24,127 bases of DNA from CCY15215 sp034932145 (lineage in GTDB: Bacteria; Cyanobacteriota; Cyanobacteriia; Cyanobacteriales; Spirulinaceae): the NCBI RefSeq assembly GCF_034932145.1, contig NZ_JAYGHV010000138.1, forward strand, positions 1 through 24,127, given 5' to 3'. Under the pieces are notes generated by a model that saw only the letters and a program-made list of their open reading frames with translations, had not been told where the DNA came from and searched no databases. This document shows, piece after piece, positions 6,869 to 14,894 of this stretch. Numbering within the stretch: position 1 is the first letter of the stretch; the number at the start of each line of letters is the position of its first letter. Both the position numbers and the translations under genes were made by a program.

Positions 6869-7942
6869 TTAGCGGAAAGGAGGAGCATAAAGCAAACCCC
6901 CTTCGCTCCATAGAGCATTTAAACCCCGATCCAATTTGAACTTGGATTCCTGTCCTAGGTTGCGTTCGTAAATTTCGCCGTAGTTGCCAACACTAGAGAT
7001 AGCTTTCACCATGAAGTCATTCTCTAAACCCAAACCTTTACCGAGATCGCCTTCTGCACCCAAGAAACGCTTAATTGTAGGATCTTCACTACTCTTCATC
7101 TCTTCAACATTCTTTGAAGTAATGCCAAGTTCTTCCGCTTCGATTAAACCATAAGTCACCCATTTCACCACATCAAACCATGCGGAATCGTTGTTAATGG
7201 TCAAAGGTCCTAGGGGTTCCTTCGACATTGTAACATCCAAAACAATGTGATCCTCGGGCTTAGAGAGGGTACTGCGACGAGCGACTAATTGGGATTTATC
7301 AGAGGTAAAACCATCGCACAGTTCCTCGTCATAAGCAGCATAAGCAGGGTCGGCTTGTTGGAAAGTCTTAATTTCTGGAGTAACTCCTGCCTTTCGCATT
7401 TTGTCGGTTAAGTTTAATTCCGTCGTGGTTCCCGCTTCTACACAAACAGTTTTACCATCGAAATCTTTTAATTCTTTCAGTCCGCTCGCTTCACGAACCA
7501 TCATCCCTTGACCATCATAAAAGGTCGTGGGGGCAAATTCCATGCCCACTTCTGTATCTCGGCTGAGTGTCCAAGTCGTGTTGCGCGAGAGCATATCGAC
7601 TTCTCCTCCCGACACGGCTGTAAAGCGTTCGGTGGAGTCCAAGCGACGGTATTCAACTTTATCGGCATCTCCTAAAACTGCTGCGGCCACAGCTTTACAG
7701 ACATCAACATCTAAGCCAGAATAGTCTCCCGATTCATCAACGTAACTAAAACCAGGAATACCCCCATCAACACCACAGTTTAAGGTCCCGCGTTCTTTGA
7801 CGGCATCCAAGCGGCTTTCTGTTGATGACGAACTTCCTTCGCCTTCTCCATCGGAAGAAGAGTCTGAAGGGGTCGCACAAGCCGCGAAAGAAGCCGCGAT
7901 CGCTGCTGTTAGTAAAAAGGCACTAAATTTACGCATTGTCAT
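6869..7942 (-). CDS. natF: Amino acid ABC transporter substrate-binding lipoprotein (NatF/AapJ type)
   Basis: A periplasmic binding protein of about 357 residues. The start at 7942 gives MTMRKFSAFLLTAAIAAS followed by FAAC, a lipoprotein signal with Cys at residue 22; a start at 7954 adds four residues and has no better ribosome-binding site. A Ser/Gly/Glu-rich linker follows, then the family-3 solute-binding fold. Visible motifs include RGTLNCGVDGGIPGFSYVD, SGLDVDVCKAVAAA, and DMLSRNTTWTLSRD in lobe 1, and KTVCVEAGTTTELNL in lobe 2. This long form is typical of AapJ/NatF general amino-acid binding proteins. First gene of the cluster, it should deliver amino acids to the NatG/NatH permease pair. 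A perfect inverted repeat just upstream (7968-7992) may be a regulatory site. The actual ligand is not predictable here. Confidence 0.92.
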   Translation of the reverse strand: MTMRKFSAFLLTAAIAASFAACATPSDSSSDGEGEGSSSSTESRLDAVKERGTLNCGVDGGIPGFSYVDESGDYSGLDVDVCKAVAAAVLGDADKVEYRRLDSTERFTAVSGGEVDMLSRNTTWTLSRDTEVGMEFAPTTFYDGQGMMVREASGLKELKDFDGKTVCVEAGTTTELNLTDKMRKAGVTPEIKTFQQADPAYAAYDEELCDGFTSDKSQLVARRSTLSKPEDHIVLDVTMSKEPLGPLTINNDSAWFDVVKWVTYGLIEAEELGITSKNVEEMKSSEDPTIKRFLGAEGDLGKGLGLENDFMVKAISSVGNYGEIYERNLGQESKFKLDRGLNALWSEGGLLYAPPFR

Positions 7943-7967
7943 TACACACCACATTTTTAGAGTGACA

Positions 7968-7992
7968 CTGATAGTTTATTAATCTCTATCAG
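7968..7992 (-). promoter_or_regulatory. Inverted repeat upstream of natF
   Basis: CTGATAG (7968-7974) and CTATCAG (7986-7992) are perfect inverted copies separated by 11 AT-rich bases. They lie 26-50 bases before the chosen natF start, so they could be an operator or a leader hairpin. No recognised regulator consensus fits. Confidence 0.45.
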
Positions 7993-8072
7993 AGTAAGCA
8001 CAGAGTGAAGTGTAAATCAATACAAAAGGTAAAGATTTGTTTAAAGTATGATAATAACTTGCCAAGATTTCC

Positions 8073-8282
8073 CTAACGTTGAGCAGCTAAATCTCGGATG
8101 AGGGATGTTTTGGAGCGGATATAGTCGCTGATAACTTCAGTTTCGTAACCTTCAAGCGATCGCTGCCGTGCTAATTGGTCTAATAACCACTCGACGAGGC
8201 TGGCATCATCTCGCCCCAAGATAACAGGGGCTTGGGTGTTTTCAACAAGAAACCAGAGTTGACGTAACAAGTTAGGGGTCAT
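8073..8282 (-). CDS. Small conserved cyanobacterial protein of unknown function
   Basis: A 69-residue protein starting at the ATG at 8282 (MTPNLLRQLWFLVE); a longer reading from a TTG at 8303 is possible but unneeded. The sequence is a run of predicted helices: an N-terminal LLRQLWFLVENTQ helix, a central LVEWLLDQLARQ helix, and a C-terminal YIRSKTSLIRDLA helix. I recall closely similar short proteins in many cyanobacteria, none with a known role. There is no membrane segment, signal peptide or metal motif. No clear Shine-Dalgarno sequence precedes it. It is isolated: divergent from argC and 130 bases upstream of natF on the same strand. Confidence 0.7.
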   Translation of the reverse strand: MTPNLLRQLWFLVENTQAPVILGRDDASLVEWLLDQLARQRSLEGYETEVISDYIRSKTSLIRDLAAQR

Positions 8283-8564
8283 GGCTTTTATTGACTGTAA
8301 CAACAGTTCGACAAGGGACTGATCTAAAAACTTAATAATGTTTTAACAATTTATTTCTCCTTCATAACCATAGCCGATCTGATGAAATTAGAGGCCAAAC
8401 TGTTTCAAGTTGATACAAGTCGAAACAATTTTTAGGAGTTGGTAACGGTTAGCGGCACTCTGCTATTCGTGACTCGCTAATCTTCTCGGGAAAATCTTGC
8501 CGCAAATTTCAGGTTTGATACTACAATGCAGCCAACGTATTCAAGATTTTAGGACATTAACCCT

Positions 8565-9626
8565 ATGAGTAATTCCGATCGCATTCCCGTGGGTATTGTG
8601 GGCGCGTCTGGTTATGGCGGTATTCAATTGGTGAAATTGCTATTAGATCATCCCCATGTAGAGATTGTTTACGTGGGAGGGGACAGTAGCGCGGGAAAAG
8701 AATTTGGCGACCTGTATCCCCATTTGCGCGATCGCTTCAATCTTAAAATTGAAAAAATCGATCTTGATGTTATTGGCGATCGCTGCCAAGCAGTCTTTTT
8801 GGCACTTCCGAATGGTTTAGCCTGCGATATGGCTCCAAAACTGCTGGAAAAGGGGTGTAAAGTCCTCGATCTCTCGGCAGATTATCGCTTTGATAATTTG
8901 GAAACTTACTCAACTTGGTATAAAAAAGAACGCAGCGATCGCGCTGTAGCTGCAACGGCGGTTTATGGTTTACCGGAACTTTATCGCGATGCCATTAAAG
9001 AAACTTCTCTGATTGGCTGTCCAGGGTGCTACTGCACGGCGAGTTTGCTTGCCCTTGCGCCTTTACTCAAACAGGGGCTAATCGTCCCAGAAACCGCCAT
9101 TATCGACGCAAAATCGGGAACGTCGGGAGGAGGACGGAAAGCGGCAATTGGTTTGCTCCTTGCTGAAGCAGATAATTCTCTGGCTGCTTACAATGTTGCT
9201 GGGGCGCATCGTCATACTCCTGAAATTGAAAATATTTGCAGCGATTTGGCGGGACAAGAAATAAAGGTACAATTTACACCTCACCTGATCCCGATGGTGC
9301 GGGGGATTTTAGCCACTGTTTATGCCAATCTGCGAGATCCTGGTTTGGTGCGAGAGGATATCATTACGATTTATAACGCTTTCTATCGTTCCTCTCCTTT
9401 TGTGAAAATCCTGCCCAATGGCATTTATCCTCAAACGAAATGGGCGGCGGGAACAAATTCCTGTTATATTGGCTTGGCGGTAGATACGCGCACCGATCGC
9501 GTTATTGTCATGTCGGCGATCGACAATCTGATCAAGGGTCAGTCGGGGCAGGCCGTACAAAATTTGAACATTATGATGGGATGGGAAGAAACATTAGGGC
9601 TGCCTCAATTGGCGTTTTATCCGTAA
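8565..9626 (+). CDS. argC: N-acetyl-gamma-glutamyl-phosphate reductase
   Basis: A 353-residue protein of full family length. It catalyses NADPH-dependent reduction of N-acetyl-glutamyl phosphate to the semialdehyde, the third step of arginine synthesis, in the cytoplasm. The N-terminal Rossmann fold starts with VGIVGASGYGG (9-19). The catalytic cysteine is C155 in IGCPGCYCTAS. KSGTSGGGRKA (183-193) and HRHTPEI (215-221), which supplies the catalytic histidine, belong to the second domain, and the C-terminal GQAVQNLNIMMG signature is intact. The residue two after the catalytic Cys, usually Pro, is here Cys. The gene stands alone with its own terminator at 9650-9685. Confidence is very high. 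Confidence 0.97.
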   Translation: MSNSDRIPVGIVGASGYGGIQLVKLLLDHPHVEIVYVGGDSSAGKEFGDLYPHLRDRFNLKIEKIDLDVIGDRCQAVFLALPNGLACDMAPKLLEKGCKVLDLSADYRFDNLETYSTWYKKERSDRAVAATAVYGLPELYRDAIKETSLIGCPGCYCTASLLALAPLLKQGLIVPETAIIDAKSGTSGGGRKAAIGLLLAEADNSLAAYNVAGAHRHTPEIENICSDLAGQEIKVQFTPHLIPMVRGILATVYANLRDPGLVREDIITIYNAFYRSSPFVKILPNGIYPQTKWAAGTNSCYIGLAVDTRTDRVIVMSAIDNLIKGQSGQAVQNLNIMMGWEETLGLPQLAFYP

Positions 9627-9649
9627 CCTAATTCAGGAATATAATCCAG

Positions 9650-9685
9650 AAAACTCAAGTGCCGCGATCGCAGCACTTGAGTTTT
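9650..9685. terminator. Bidirectional terminator between argC and rpsJ with a HIP1 octamer at the loop
   Basis: A perfect 13-bp stem AAAACTCAAGTGC (9650-9662) / GCACTTGAGTTTT (9673-9685) has a T-run at the end of the stem on both strands. The sequence GCGATCGC lies at 9664-9671, inside the 10-base loop. It separates the convergent argC and rpsJ genes and should serve both. Confidence 0.88.
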
Positions 9686-9748
9686 CGATTGGGATTTTGA
9701 TATTTGATAGAGTGAGAATGATACCGCCACATCTAAAATTAAGCCATA

Positions 9749-10066
9749 CTACAACTTAACTTCAATGTCAACCCCTGCGGGTAAATCTAACTTCATTAGC
9801 GCATCAATAGTCTTAGAAGAAGGCTGATAAATATCAATAATCCGTCTGTGAGTTCGGGTTTCAAAATGCTCCCGAGAATCCTTATCGACGTGAGGCGATC
9901 GCAGTAAACAATAAATCTTGCGCTTGGTCGGTAAAGGAATTGGACCGATCGCCGTAGCATTCGTCCGGTTGGCAGTATCGACGATCTTCTCGCAGGAGGT
10001 ATCCAGCAAGCGGCGATCGAAGGCTTTCAGGCGAATGCGGATTTTTTGCTGTTGAATCGTGGCCAT
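9749..10066 (-). CDS. rpsJ: 30S ribosomal protein uS10
   Basis: A 105-residue protein matching uS10 over its whole length. The start MATIQQQKIRIRLKAFD at 10066 is preferred over the longer frame from 10108, whose 14 extra residues match nothing in the family. It has the GPIPLPTKRKIYCLLRSPHVDKDSREHFE loop region and a C-terminal LDLPAGVDIEVKL. S10 is part of the 30S head and also acts in antitermination as NusE. It is the last gene of the rpsL-rpsG-fusA-tuf-rpsJ string, the usual cyanobacterial position. A terminator-like hairpin in the 91-base spacer after tuf suggests that it is expressed at a lower level than tuf or from an added promoter. Confidence 0.96.
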   Translation of the reverse strand: MATIQQQKIRIRLKAFDRRLLDTSCEKIVDTANRTNATAIGPIPLPTKRKIYCLLRSPHVDKDSREHFETRTHRRIIDIYQPSSKTIDALMKLDLPAGVDIEVKL

Positions 10067-10110
10067 GATTTTTGTATTTGCTTGAAATTGATGAAAAACT
10101 GAGAGCAAAA

Positions 10111-10137
10111 GAGCAGAAAGGCATGGCCTCTCTGCTC
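10111..10137 (-). terminator. Terminator-like hairpin between tuf and rpsJ
   Basis: GAGCAGA (10111-10117) pairs with TCTGCTC (10131-10137), and inside it AGGC (10119-10122) pairs with GCCT (10126-10129) around ATG, with one A/C mismatch between the stems. Reading on the minus strand it starts 20 bases after the tuf stop and is followed by TTTTGCTCTCAGTTTTTC. Confidence 0.65.
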
Positions 10138-10157
10138 CACTTCAAATAGAGGGGAAT

Positions 10158-11435
10158 CTATTTTTTGGCTTTTTTGTCGGCTTTTTTGTCGCCTTTTTTC
10201 TCCGTATCTGCGAGAATTTTGGAAACAACACCGGAACCAATGGTGCGACCGCCTTCGCGAATAGCAAAACGCATTCCTTGCTCGATCGCGACGGGATAAA
10301 TTAAAGAAACCGTCATTTTGATGCGATCGCCAGGCATAACCATTTCAGCAGTACTGCCATCATCAGCCGTAAATTGGTCGATCGTACCGGTTACATCCGT
10401 TGTGCGAATGTAAAACTGGGGGCGATATCCGGAAAAGAACGGGGTATGACGACCCCCTTCATCTTTTTTCAGGACGTAAACTTCGCTCTCAAACTTGTCG
10501 TGGGGAGTAATCGAACCGGGTTTTGCCAAAACCATACCCCGTTCGATATCTTCCTTGTTAACCCCCCGTAAGAGAACGCCAACATTATCCCCAGCCATCC
10601 CTTCATCTAAGGTTTTTTGGAACATTTCTACCCCAGTAACAGTAGTGCTGCGGGTGTCCCGGATGCCGATAATTTCGATGGTTTCTCCCACCTTAACCTT
10701 ACCCCGTTCGATCCGTCCCGTTGCTACTGTTCCGCGACCGGTGATGGAGAAAACATCTTCTACTGCCATTAAGAAGGGCTTATCAATCTCACGTTCAGGA
10801 GTCGGAATAGCAGCATCGACTTCATCCATAAGAGCGAGGACTTTATCCACCCATTCGTTTTCTCCCTTGGCAATCTTAGGATTCTCTGTTAAGGCATCTA
10901 CTGCTTTTAAAGCTGAACCTGTCACGATGGGGATGTCGTCTCCATCAAAATCGTACTCGCTGAGAAGTTCCCGAACTTCCAATTCTACCAACTCCAACAA
11001 TTCCGCGTCATCTACTTGGTCTTCTTTATTTAAAAACACAACGAGATGAGGAACGCCAACTTGTCGCGCCAAGAGAATGTGTTCCCGCGTCTGGGGCATA
11101 GGACCGTCTGCCGCCGAAACCACTAAGATGCCACCGTCCATTTGAGCGGCTCCGGTGATCATATTCTTCACGTAGTCGGCGTGACCGGGGCAGTCAACGT
11201 GAGCGTAGTGGCGATTATCCGTCTCATACTCCACGTGAGCGGTATTGATGGTAATACCCCGTTGTTTTTCTTCCGGTGCAGCATCAATATCTGCATAATT
11301 CCGAGCTTTGGCTTTCCCTTGTGCCGCTAGAGCCATAGTAATCGCTGCGGTCAGGGTGGTTTTGCCGTGGTCTACATGACCAATGGTGCCAATATTAGCG
11401 TGGTCTTTGTTACGTTCAAACTTTGCGCGTGCCAT
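10158..11435 (-). CDS. tuf: Elongation factor Tu, with a lysine-rich C-terminal tail
   Basis: A 425-residue EF-Tu, the GTPase that brings aminoacyl-tRNA to the ribosome. G1 is GHVDHGKT (19-26), the switch region has RGITINTAHVEYE, G3 is DCPGH, G4 is NKED and G5 is SAL. The beta-barrel domains 2 and 3 are complete up to GSGVVSKILA. Most cyanobacterial EF-Tu proteins are 409 residues and end there; this one has 16 more residues, DTEKKGDKKADKKAKK, encoded in part by a perfect 12-bp tandem duplication (10168-10179 and 10180-10191). An AAGGA ribosome-binding site precedes the ATG. It starts 20 bases after fusA, so the two are cotranscribed. Confidence 0.97.
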   Translation of the reverse strand: MARAKFERNKDHANIGTIGHVDHGKTTLTAAITMALAAQGKAKARNYADIDAAPEEKQRGITINTAHVEYETDNRHYAHVDCPGHADYVKNMITGAAQMDGGILVVSAADGPMPQTREHILLARQVGVPHLVVFLNKEDQVDDAELLELVELEVRELLSEYDFDGDDIPIVTGSALKAVDALTENPKIAKGENEWVDKVLALMDEVDAAIPTPEREIDKPFLMAVEDVFSITGRGTVATGRIERGKVKVGETIEIIGIRDTRSTTVTGVEMFQKTLDEGMAGDNVGVLLRGVNKEDIERGMVLAKPGSITPHDKFESEVYVLKKDEGGRHTPFFSGYRPQFYIRTTDVTGTIDQFTADDGSTAEMVMPGDRIKMTVSLIYPVAIEQGMRFAIREGGRTIGSGVVSKILADTEKKGDKKADKKAKK

Positions 11436-11455
11436 TGCTTCGTTTTTCCTTATCT

Positions 11456-13537
11456 TTAATTTGCGTTCCCTTGATTTTTAGCAATGATGGCTTCAGCGAC
11501 ATTACGAGGGACTTCTTCGTAGTTGCTGAATTCCATTGAAAAGATACCGCGTCCTTGGGTTTTGGAACGGATATCTGTGGCGTAACCGAACATTGCTGCC
11601 AAAGGAACTTTAGCAGTTACGCTGGATACGCCGGCATCAGAGTTCATCCCTTCGATTTGACCTCGACGGGAGTTCAAATCCCCCATGACATCACCGAGGA
11701 AGTCTTCGGGGACTTCAACCTCGACTTTCATGATCGGCTCGAGGATGACGGGATTGGCTTTCTGCACGGCGTTTTTCATTCCCATAGAGCCGGCAATTTT
11801 AAACGCCATCTCTGAAGAATCGACTTCGTGGTAGGAACCATCCGTTAAGGTGACTTTGACATCGATGAGGGGATAGCCTGCGAGAATACCCGTTTCGCAA
11901 GATTCTCTCATGCCTTGCTCTACGGAGGAAATATATTCTTTGGGGATTTTTCCTCCCACAATTTTCGAGATAAACTCGAAACCCGTTCCGGATTCTGCTG
12001 GTTCTAAGTCTAGGACAACATGACCGTATTGCCCTTTACCACCACTTTGACGAATAAATTTCCCTTCAACTTTGTTGACGGATTTTTTGATGGTTTCCCG
12101 ATAGGCAACTTGAGGTTGTCCTACGTTGGCTTCGACTTTGAATTCTCGTAACATCCGGTCTACCAGAATTTCCAAGTGCAGTTCTCCCATACCCGCAATC
12201 ACGGTTTGATTGGTTTCGGGATCGGTTCTGACTCGGAAGGTCGGATCTTCGTCGGATAAGGATTGTAGAGCTTTACTGAGCTTGTCCATATCCTGTTGGG
12301 TTTTGGGTTCTACCGCGACGGAAATGACGGGTTCGGGAATGAACAAAGATTCCAAAATAATTGGTTGGTCTTCATCACATAAGGTATCCCCGGTAATGGC
12401 ATCTTTTAGACCGATCGCGGCTCCTAAGTCCCCTGCTTGGAGTTGGTCTACTTCGATGCGATCGTTAGATTTGAGGATAATCAGCCGAGAAACTCGCTCT
12501 TTTTTATCCTTGGTGGAGTTATAGACATAGCTTCCTTTTTTAAGAACGCCAGAATAAACCCGCAGGAAGGTTAAGCGACCGTAGGGATCTGCCATGATTT
12601 TGAAGGCGAGGGCAGAAAAAGGCTCTTCATCACTGGCTTTGCGAACTTCTTCCTCACCGCTTGGAACTATCCCTTTAATGGGGGGAACCTCGGTGGGAGA
12701 GGGTAAGTAGTCCACAACGGCATCGAGGAGAAGCTGCACGCCTTTGTTTTTGAAGGCGGAGCCGCAGAGCATGGGCATAATCGAGCCATTTATTGTGCCT
12801 CTTCGCAGGGCAGTGCGAATTTCTTCTTCGCTTAACTCTTCTCCCTCCAGATATTTTTCCAGCAGCACTTCATCGGTTTCAGCTACGGATTCTACTAATT
12901 TGGTGCGGAATTCCTCTGCCTGGGCTTTAACTTCTTCGGGAATCTCGACATCTTCAATTTCTGTGCCGATGTCGTTGCCATAAATCTTGGCTCGCATTCG
13001 GACAAGATCGACAATGCCTCTAAAGTCTCCTTCGCTTCCGATGGGGATTTGAATGGGTACAGCATTGGCACGCAAGCGATCGCTGACTTGTTCGTAAACT
13101 TTAAAAAAGTTTGCTCCGGTGCGATCCATTTTGTTCACAAAGGCAATCCGAGGGACTTTATAGCGATCGGCCTGTCTCCAAACGGTTTCGGATTGAGGTT
13201 GAACGCCTCCCACAGAGCAGAAAACCGCAATTACACCATCGAGGACTCGCATGGATCGTTCGACTTCAATGGTGAAATCTACGTGACCTGGAGTATCGAT
13301 AATATTGATTCGATGTTCTTGCCAATTGGTGCTGATGGCGGCGGCGGTGATGGTAATTCCCCGTTCTCGTTCTTGTTCCATCCAGTCTGTGACGGCGTTG
13401 CCATCGTGGACTTCGCCGATTTTATGAACGATACCGGAATAAAATAAGATGCGCTCGGTTGTCGTCGTCTTACCGGCATCAATATGCGCCGCGATTCCAA
13501 TATTGCGAACTTTCTCTAGCGGGATAGTTCGTCCCAC
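11456..13537 (-). CDS. fusA: Elongation factor G
   Basis: A 693-residue translocase GTPase. G1 is AHIDAGKT (17-24), followed by RGITITAAA, DTPGHVDF and NKMD, and all five domains are present through the domain V end (FGYATDIRSKTQGRGIFSMEF). The start is a GTG at 13537 with a strong GGAGG ribosome-binding site. The length is normal and no key residue is missing. It follows rpsG after 197 bases, which is wide for this operon; the spacer holds a small hairpin (GGAAAT/ATTTCC, 13636-13651) and a 20-bp AT palindrome, so an internal promoter or processing site is possible. tuf follows after 20 bases. Confidence 0.97.
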   Translation of the reverse strand: MGRTIPLEKVRNIGIAAHIDAGKTTTTERILFYSGIVHKIGEVHDGNAVTDWMEQERERGITITAAAISTNWQEHRINIIDTPGHVDFTIEVERSMRVLDGVIAVFCSVGGVQPQSETVWRQADRYKVPRIAFVNKMDRTGANFFKVYEQVSDRLRANAVPIQIPIGSEGDFRGIVDLVRMRAKIYGNDIGTEIEDVEIPEEVKAQAEEFRTKLVESVAETDEVLLEKYLEGEELSEEEIRTALRRGTINGSIMPMLCGSAFKNKGVQLLLDAVVDYLPSPTEVPPIKGIVPSGEEEVRKASDEEPFSALAFKIMADPYGRLTFLRVYSGVLKKGSYVYNSTKDKKERVSRLIILKSNDRIEVDQLQAGDLGAAIGLKDAITGDTLCDEDQPIILESLFIPEPVISVAVEPKTQQDMDKLSKALQSLSDEDPTFRVRTDPETNQTVIAGMGELHLEILVDRMLREFKVEANVGQPQVAYRETIKKSVNKVEGKFIRQSGGKGQYGHVVLDLEPAESGTGFEFISKIVGGKIPKEYISSVEQGMRESCETGILAGYPLIDVKVTLTDGSYHEVDSSEMAFKIAGSMGMKNAVQKANPVILEPIMKVEVEVPEDFLGDVMGDLNSRRGQIEGMNSDAGVSSVTAKVPLAAMFGYATDIRSKTQGRGIFSMEFSNYEEVPRNVAEAIIAKNQGNAN

Positions 13538-13708
13538 ATTGACCTCCTTAGTCTTAGCCAGATTAATGGCTTTGTTACTTTATATGTACGCTATTTACAA
13601 TTCTATAACTTTTTTAAACCCTTTCTGAAGAAGGTGGAAATGAGAATTTCCTTGGGGGTTTTTCCGGATGGGGATCTGGCGATCGCCTTCTCCAATTTCC
13701 TATCTGAC

Positions 13709-13728
13709 ATTAATTAAATTTAATTAAT
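13709..13728. repeat. Perfect 20-bp AT-only palindrome after rpsG
   Basis: ATTAATTAAATTTAATTAAT at 13709-13728 is its own reverse complement and contains only A and T. It starts six bases after the rpsG stop on the minus strand, in the spacer before fusA. A further ATTTAATTAG follows towards rpsG. Confidence 0.8.
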
Positions 13729-13734
13729 ATTTAA

Positions 13735-14205
13735 TTAGTATCGATAGTGAGCAAAGGCTTTGTTGGCTTCAGCCATACGGTGGGTTTCTTCTCGTTTACG
13801 CATGGCACCGCCGGTTTCGTTAGCTGCGTCCATGATCTCATTGGCCAGTTTCATGGCCATGGTTTGACCCGATCGCGCCCGAGAAAATTTCGACAGCCAA
13901 CGCAGTGCTAAGGTTGTGCCGCGATTGGCGCGAACTTCCATCGGAACTTGGTAGGTCGCACCACCGACTCGTCTGGCTTTAACTTCCACGAGGGGCGTTA
14001 AATTACGAATGGCAGTCTCGAATACTTCCAAGGGTTCGCTATCCGTGCGTTCCCCGATAATTTTCAAGGCATCGTAAACAATCCGAAACGCTAAAGATTT
14101 TTTACCGTGACGCATAAGCCGTCGCACGGTCATGCTAATCAAGCGGCTATTATAAACGGGATCGGGGGGAATGGGACGTTTTTTGACAACCCGGCGACGA
14201 GACAT
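13735..14205 (-). CDS. rpsG: 30S ribosomal protein uS7
   Basis: A 156-residue protein with the full uS7 pattern: the basic start MSRRRVVKKRPIPPDPVYNS, LISMTVRRLMRHGKKSLA, VEVKARRVGGATYQVPMEV, and the C-terminal KREETHRMAEANKAFAHYRY. uS7 organises the 16S 3' domain and lines the E site. The length is typical of bacteria. It sits between rpsL (158-base spacer) and fusA (197-base spacer) on the same strand. In other bacteria uS7 represses its own operon by binding the rpsL-rpsG spacer; whether that applies here cannot be told from sequence alone. Confidence 0.97.
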   Translation of the reverse strand: MSRRRVVKKRPIPPDPVYNSRLISMTVRRLMRHGKKSLAFRIVYDALKIIGERTDSEPLEVFETAIRNLTPLVEVKARRVGGATYQVPMEVRANRGTTLALRWLSKFSRARSGQTMAMKLANEIMDAANETGGAMRKREETHRMAEANKAFAHYRY

Positions 14206-14363
14206 TGTTGATTTTATCCTTTATTGAATTGACAAGACAATTAAATGAATTTTTAAGTCGCTCACTCACGAACGCTCAAAGACTTGACTAAAGAATTACT
14301 ACTTTTCAGTTTCAGCAATTCAGTATTCAGCAATTTAGCATAATCTAGAAATTCTTCTTAAGA

Positions 14364-14738
14364 TTATTCTTTCGGACGTTTTGTTCCGTATTTGGAGCGC
14401 CCTTGACGACGATCTTTTACACCTGTCGTATCTAAAGTGCCGCGAATAATATGATAGCGAACTCCAGGTAAATCTTTAACCCGTCCGCCTCGAATTAAAA
14501 CAACGGAGTGTTCTTGCAGGTTGTGACCAATGCCTGGAATATAAGCAGTCACTTCAAATCCAGAAGTGAGGCGAACTCTAGCGACTTTCCGCAATGCCGA
14601 GTTGGGTTTTTTGGGTGTTGTTGTATATACTCTCGTACAAACCCCACGACGCTGGGGGCATTCTTTTAGTGCTGGCGATTTGGTTTTCTTTTTGGCGACA
14701 GAGCGTTCGCTCCGAATCAGTTGCTGAATGGTTGGCAT
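14364..14738 (-). CDS. rpsL: 30S ribosomal protein uS12
   Basis: A 124-residue protein identical in layout to bacterial uS12: MPTIQQLIRSER, CPQRRGVCTRVYTTTPKKPNS, HNLQEHSVVLIRGGRVKDLPG and RSKYGTKRPKE. It contributes to the decoding centre. The lysines whose substitution gives streptomycin resistance in other bacteria (K43 in TTPKKPNS, and the lysine of GGRVKDLPG) are the wild-type residues. It is the first gene of the str operon; the promoter should lie in the 156-base spacer before it, in which I find no convincing -35/-10 pair. Confidence 0.97.
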   Translation of the reverse strand: MPTIQQLIRSERSVAKKKTKSPALKECPQRRGVCTRVYTTTPKKPNSALRKVARVRLTSGFEVTAYIPGIGHNLQEHSVVLIRGGRVKDLPGVRYHIIRGTLDTTGVKDRRQGRSKYGTKRPKE

Positions 14739-14894
14739 GAGTTAGGCGTAGAGCTTTATTTTTCGTTGATTTTCATATTGCGTGACAGTCTCCCATCATA
14801 GCCAGAATTGAGGGGGGGTGTCAAGAAACTTTTTGCAATTAGTTTGTGGAGAATGAGTTAAGCGGATCGGTTAAGAGGGTTGAGGCATTTTGTT

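Noticed and set aside
8012..8023. GTA-N6-TAC upstream of natF as a possible NtcA site
   Set aside because: The NtcA consensus needs GTA-N8-TAC; this has a six-base spacer and no suitably placed -10 element.
8565..9626. Cys two residues after the ArgC catalytic Cys (GCYCT instead of GCYPT) as evidence of altered function
   Set aside because: All catalytic residues are present and the change is conservative in position; I cannot show that it is rare in the family.
10495..11049. A 184-residue plus-strand frame within tuf
   Set aside because: It is antisense to a highly conserved EF-Tu region; the Ser/Thr-rich composition is what reversed codons produce.
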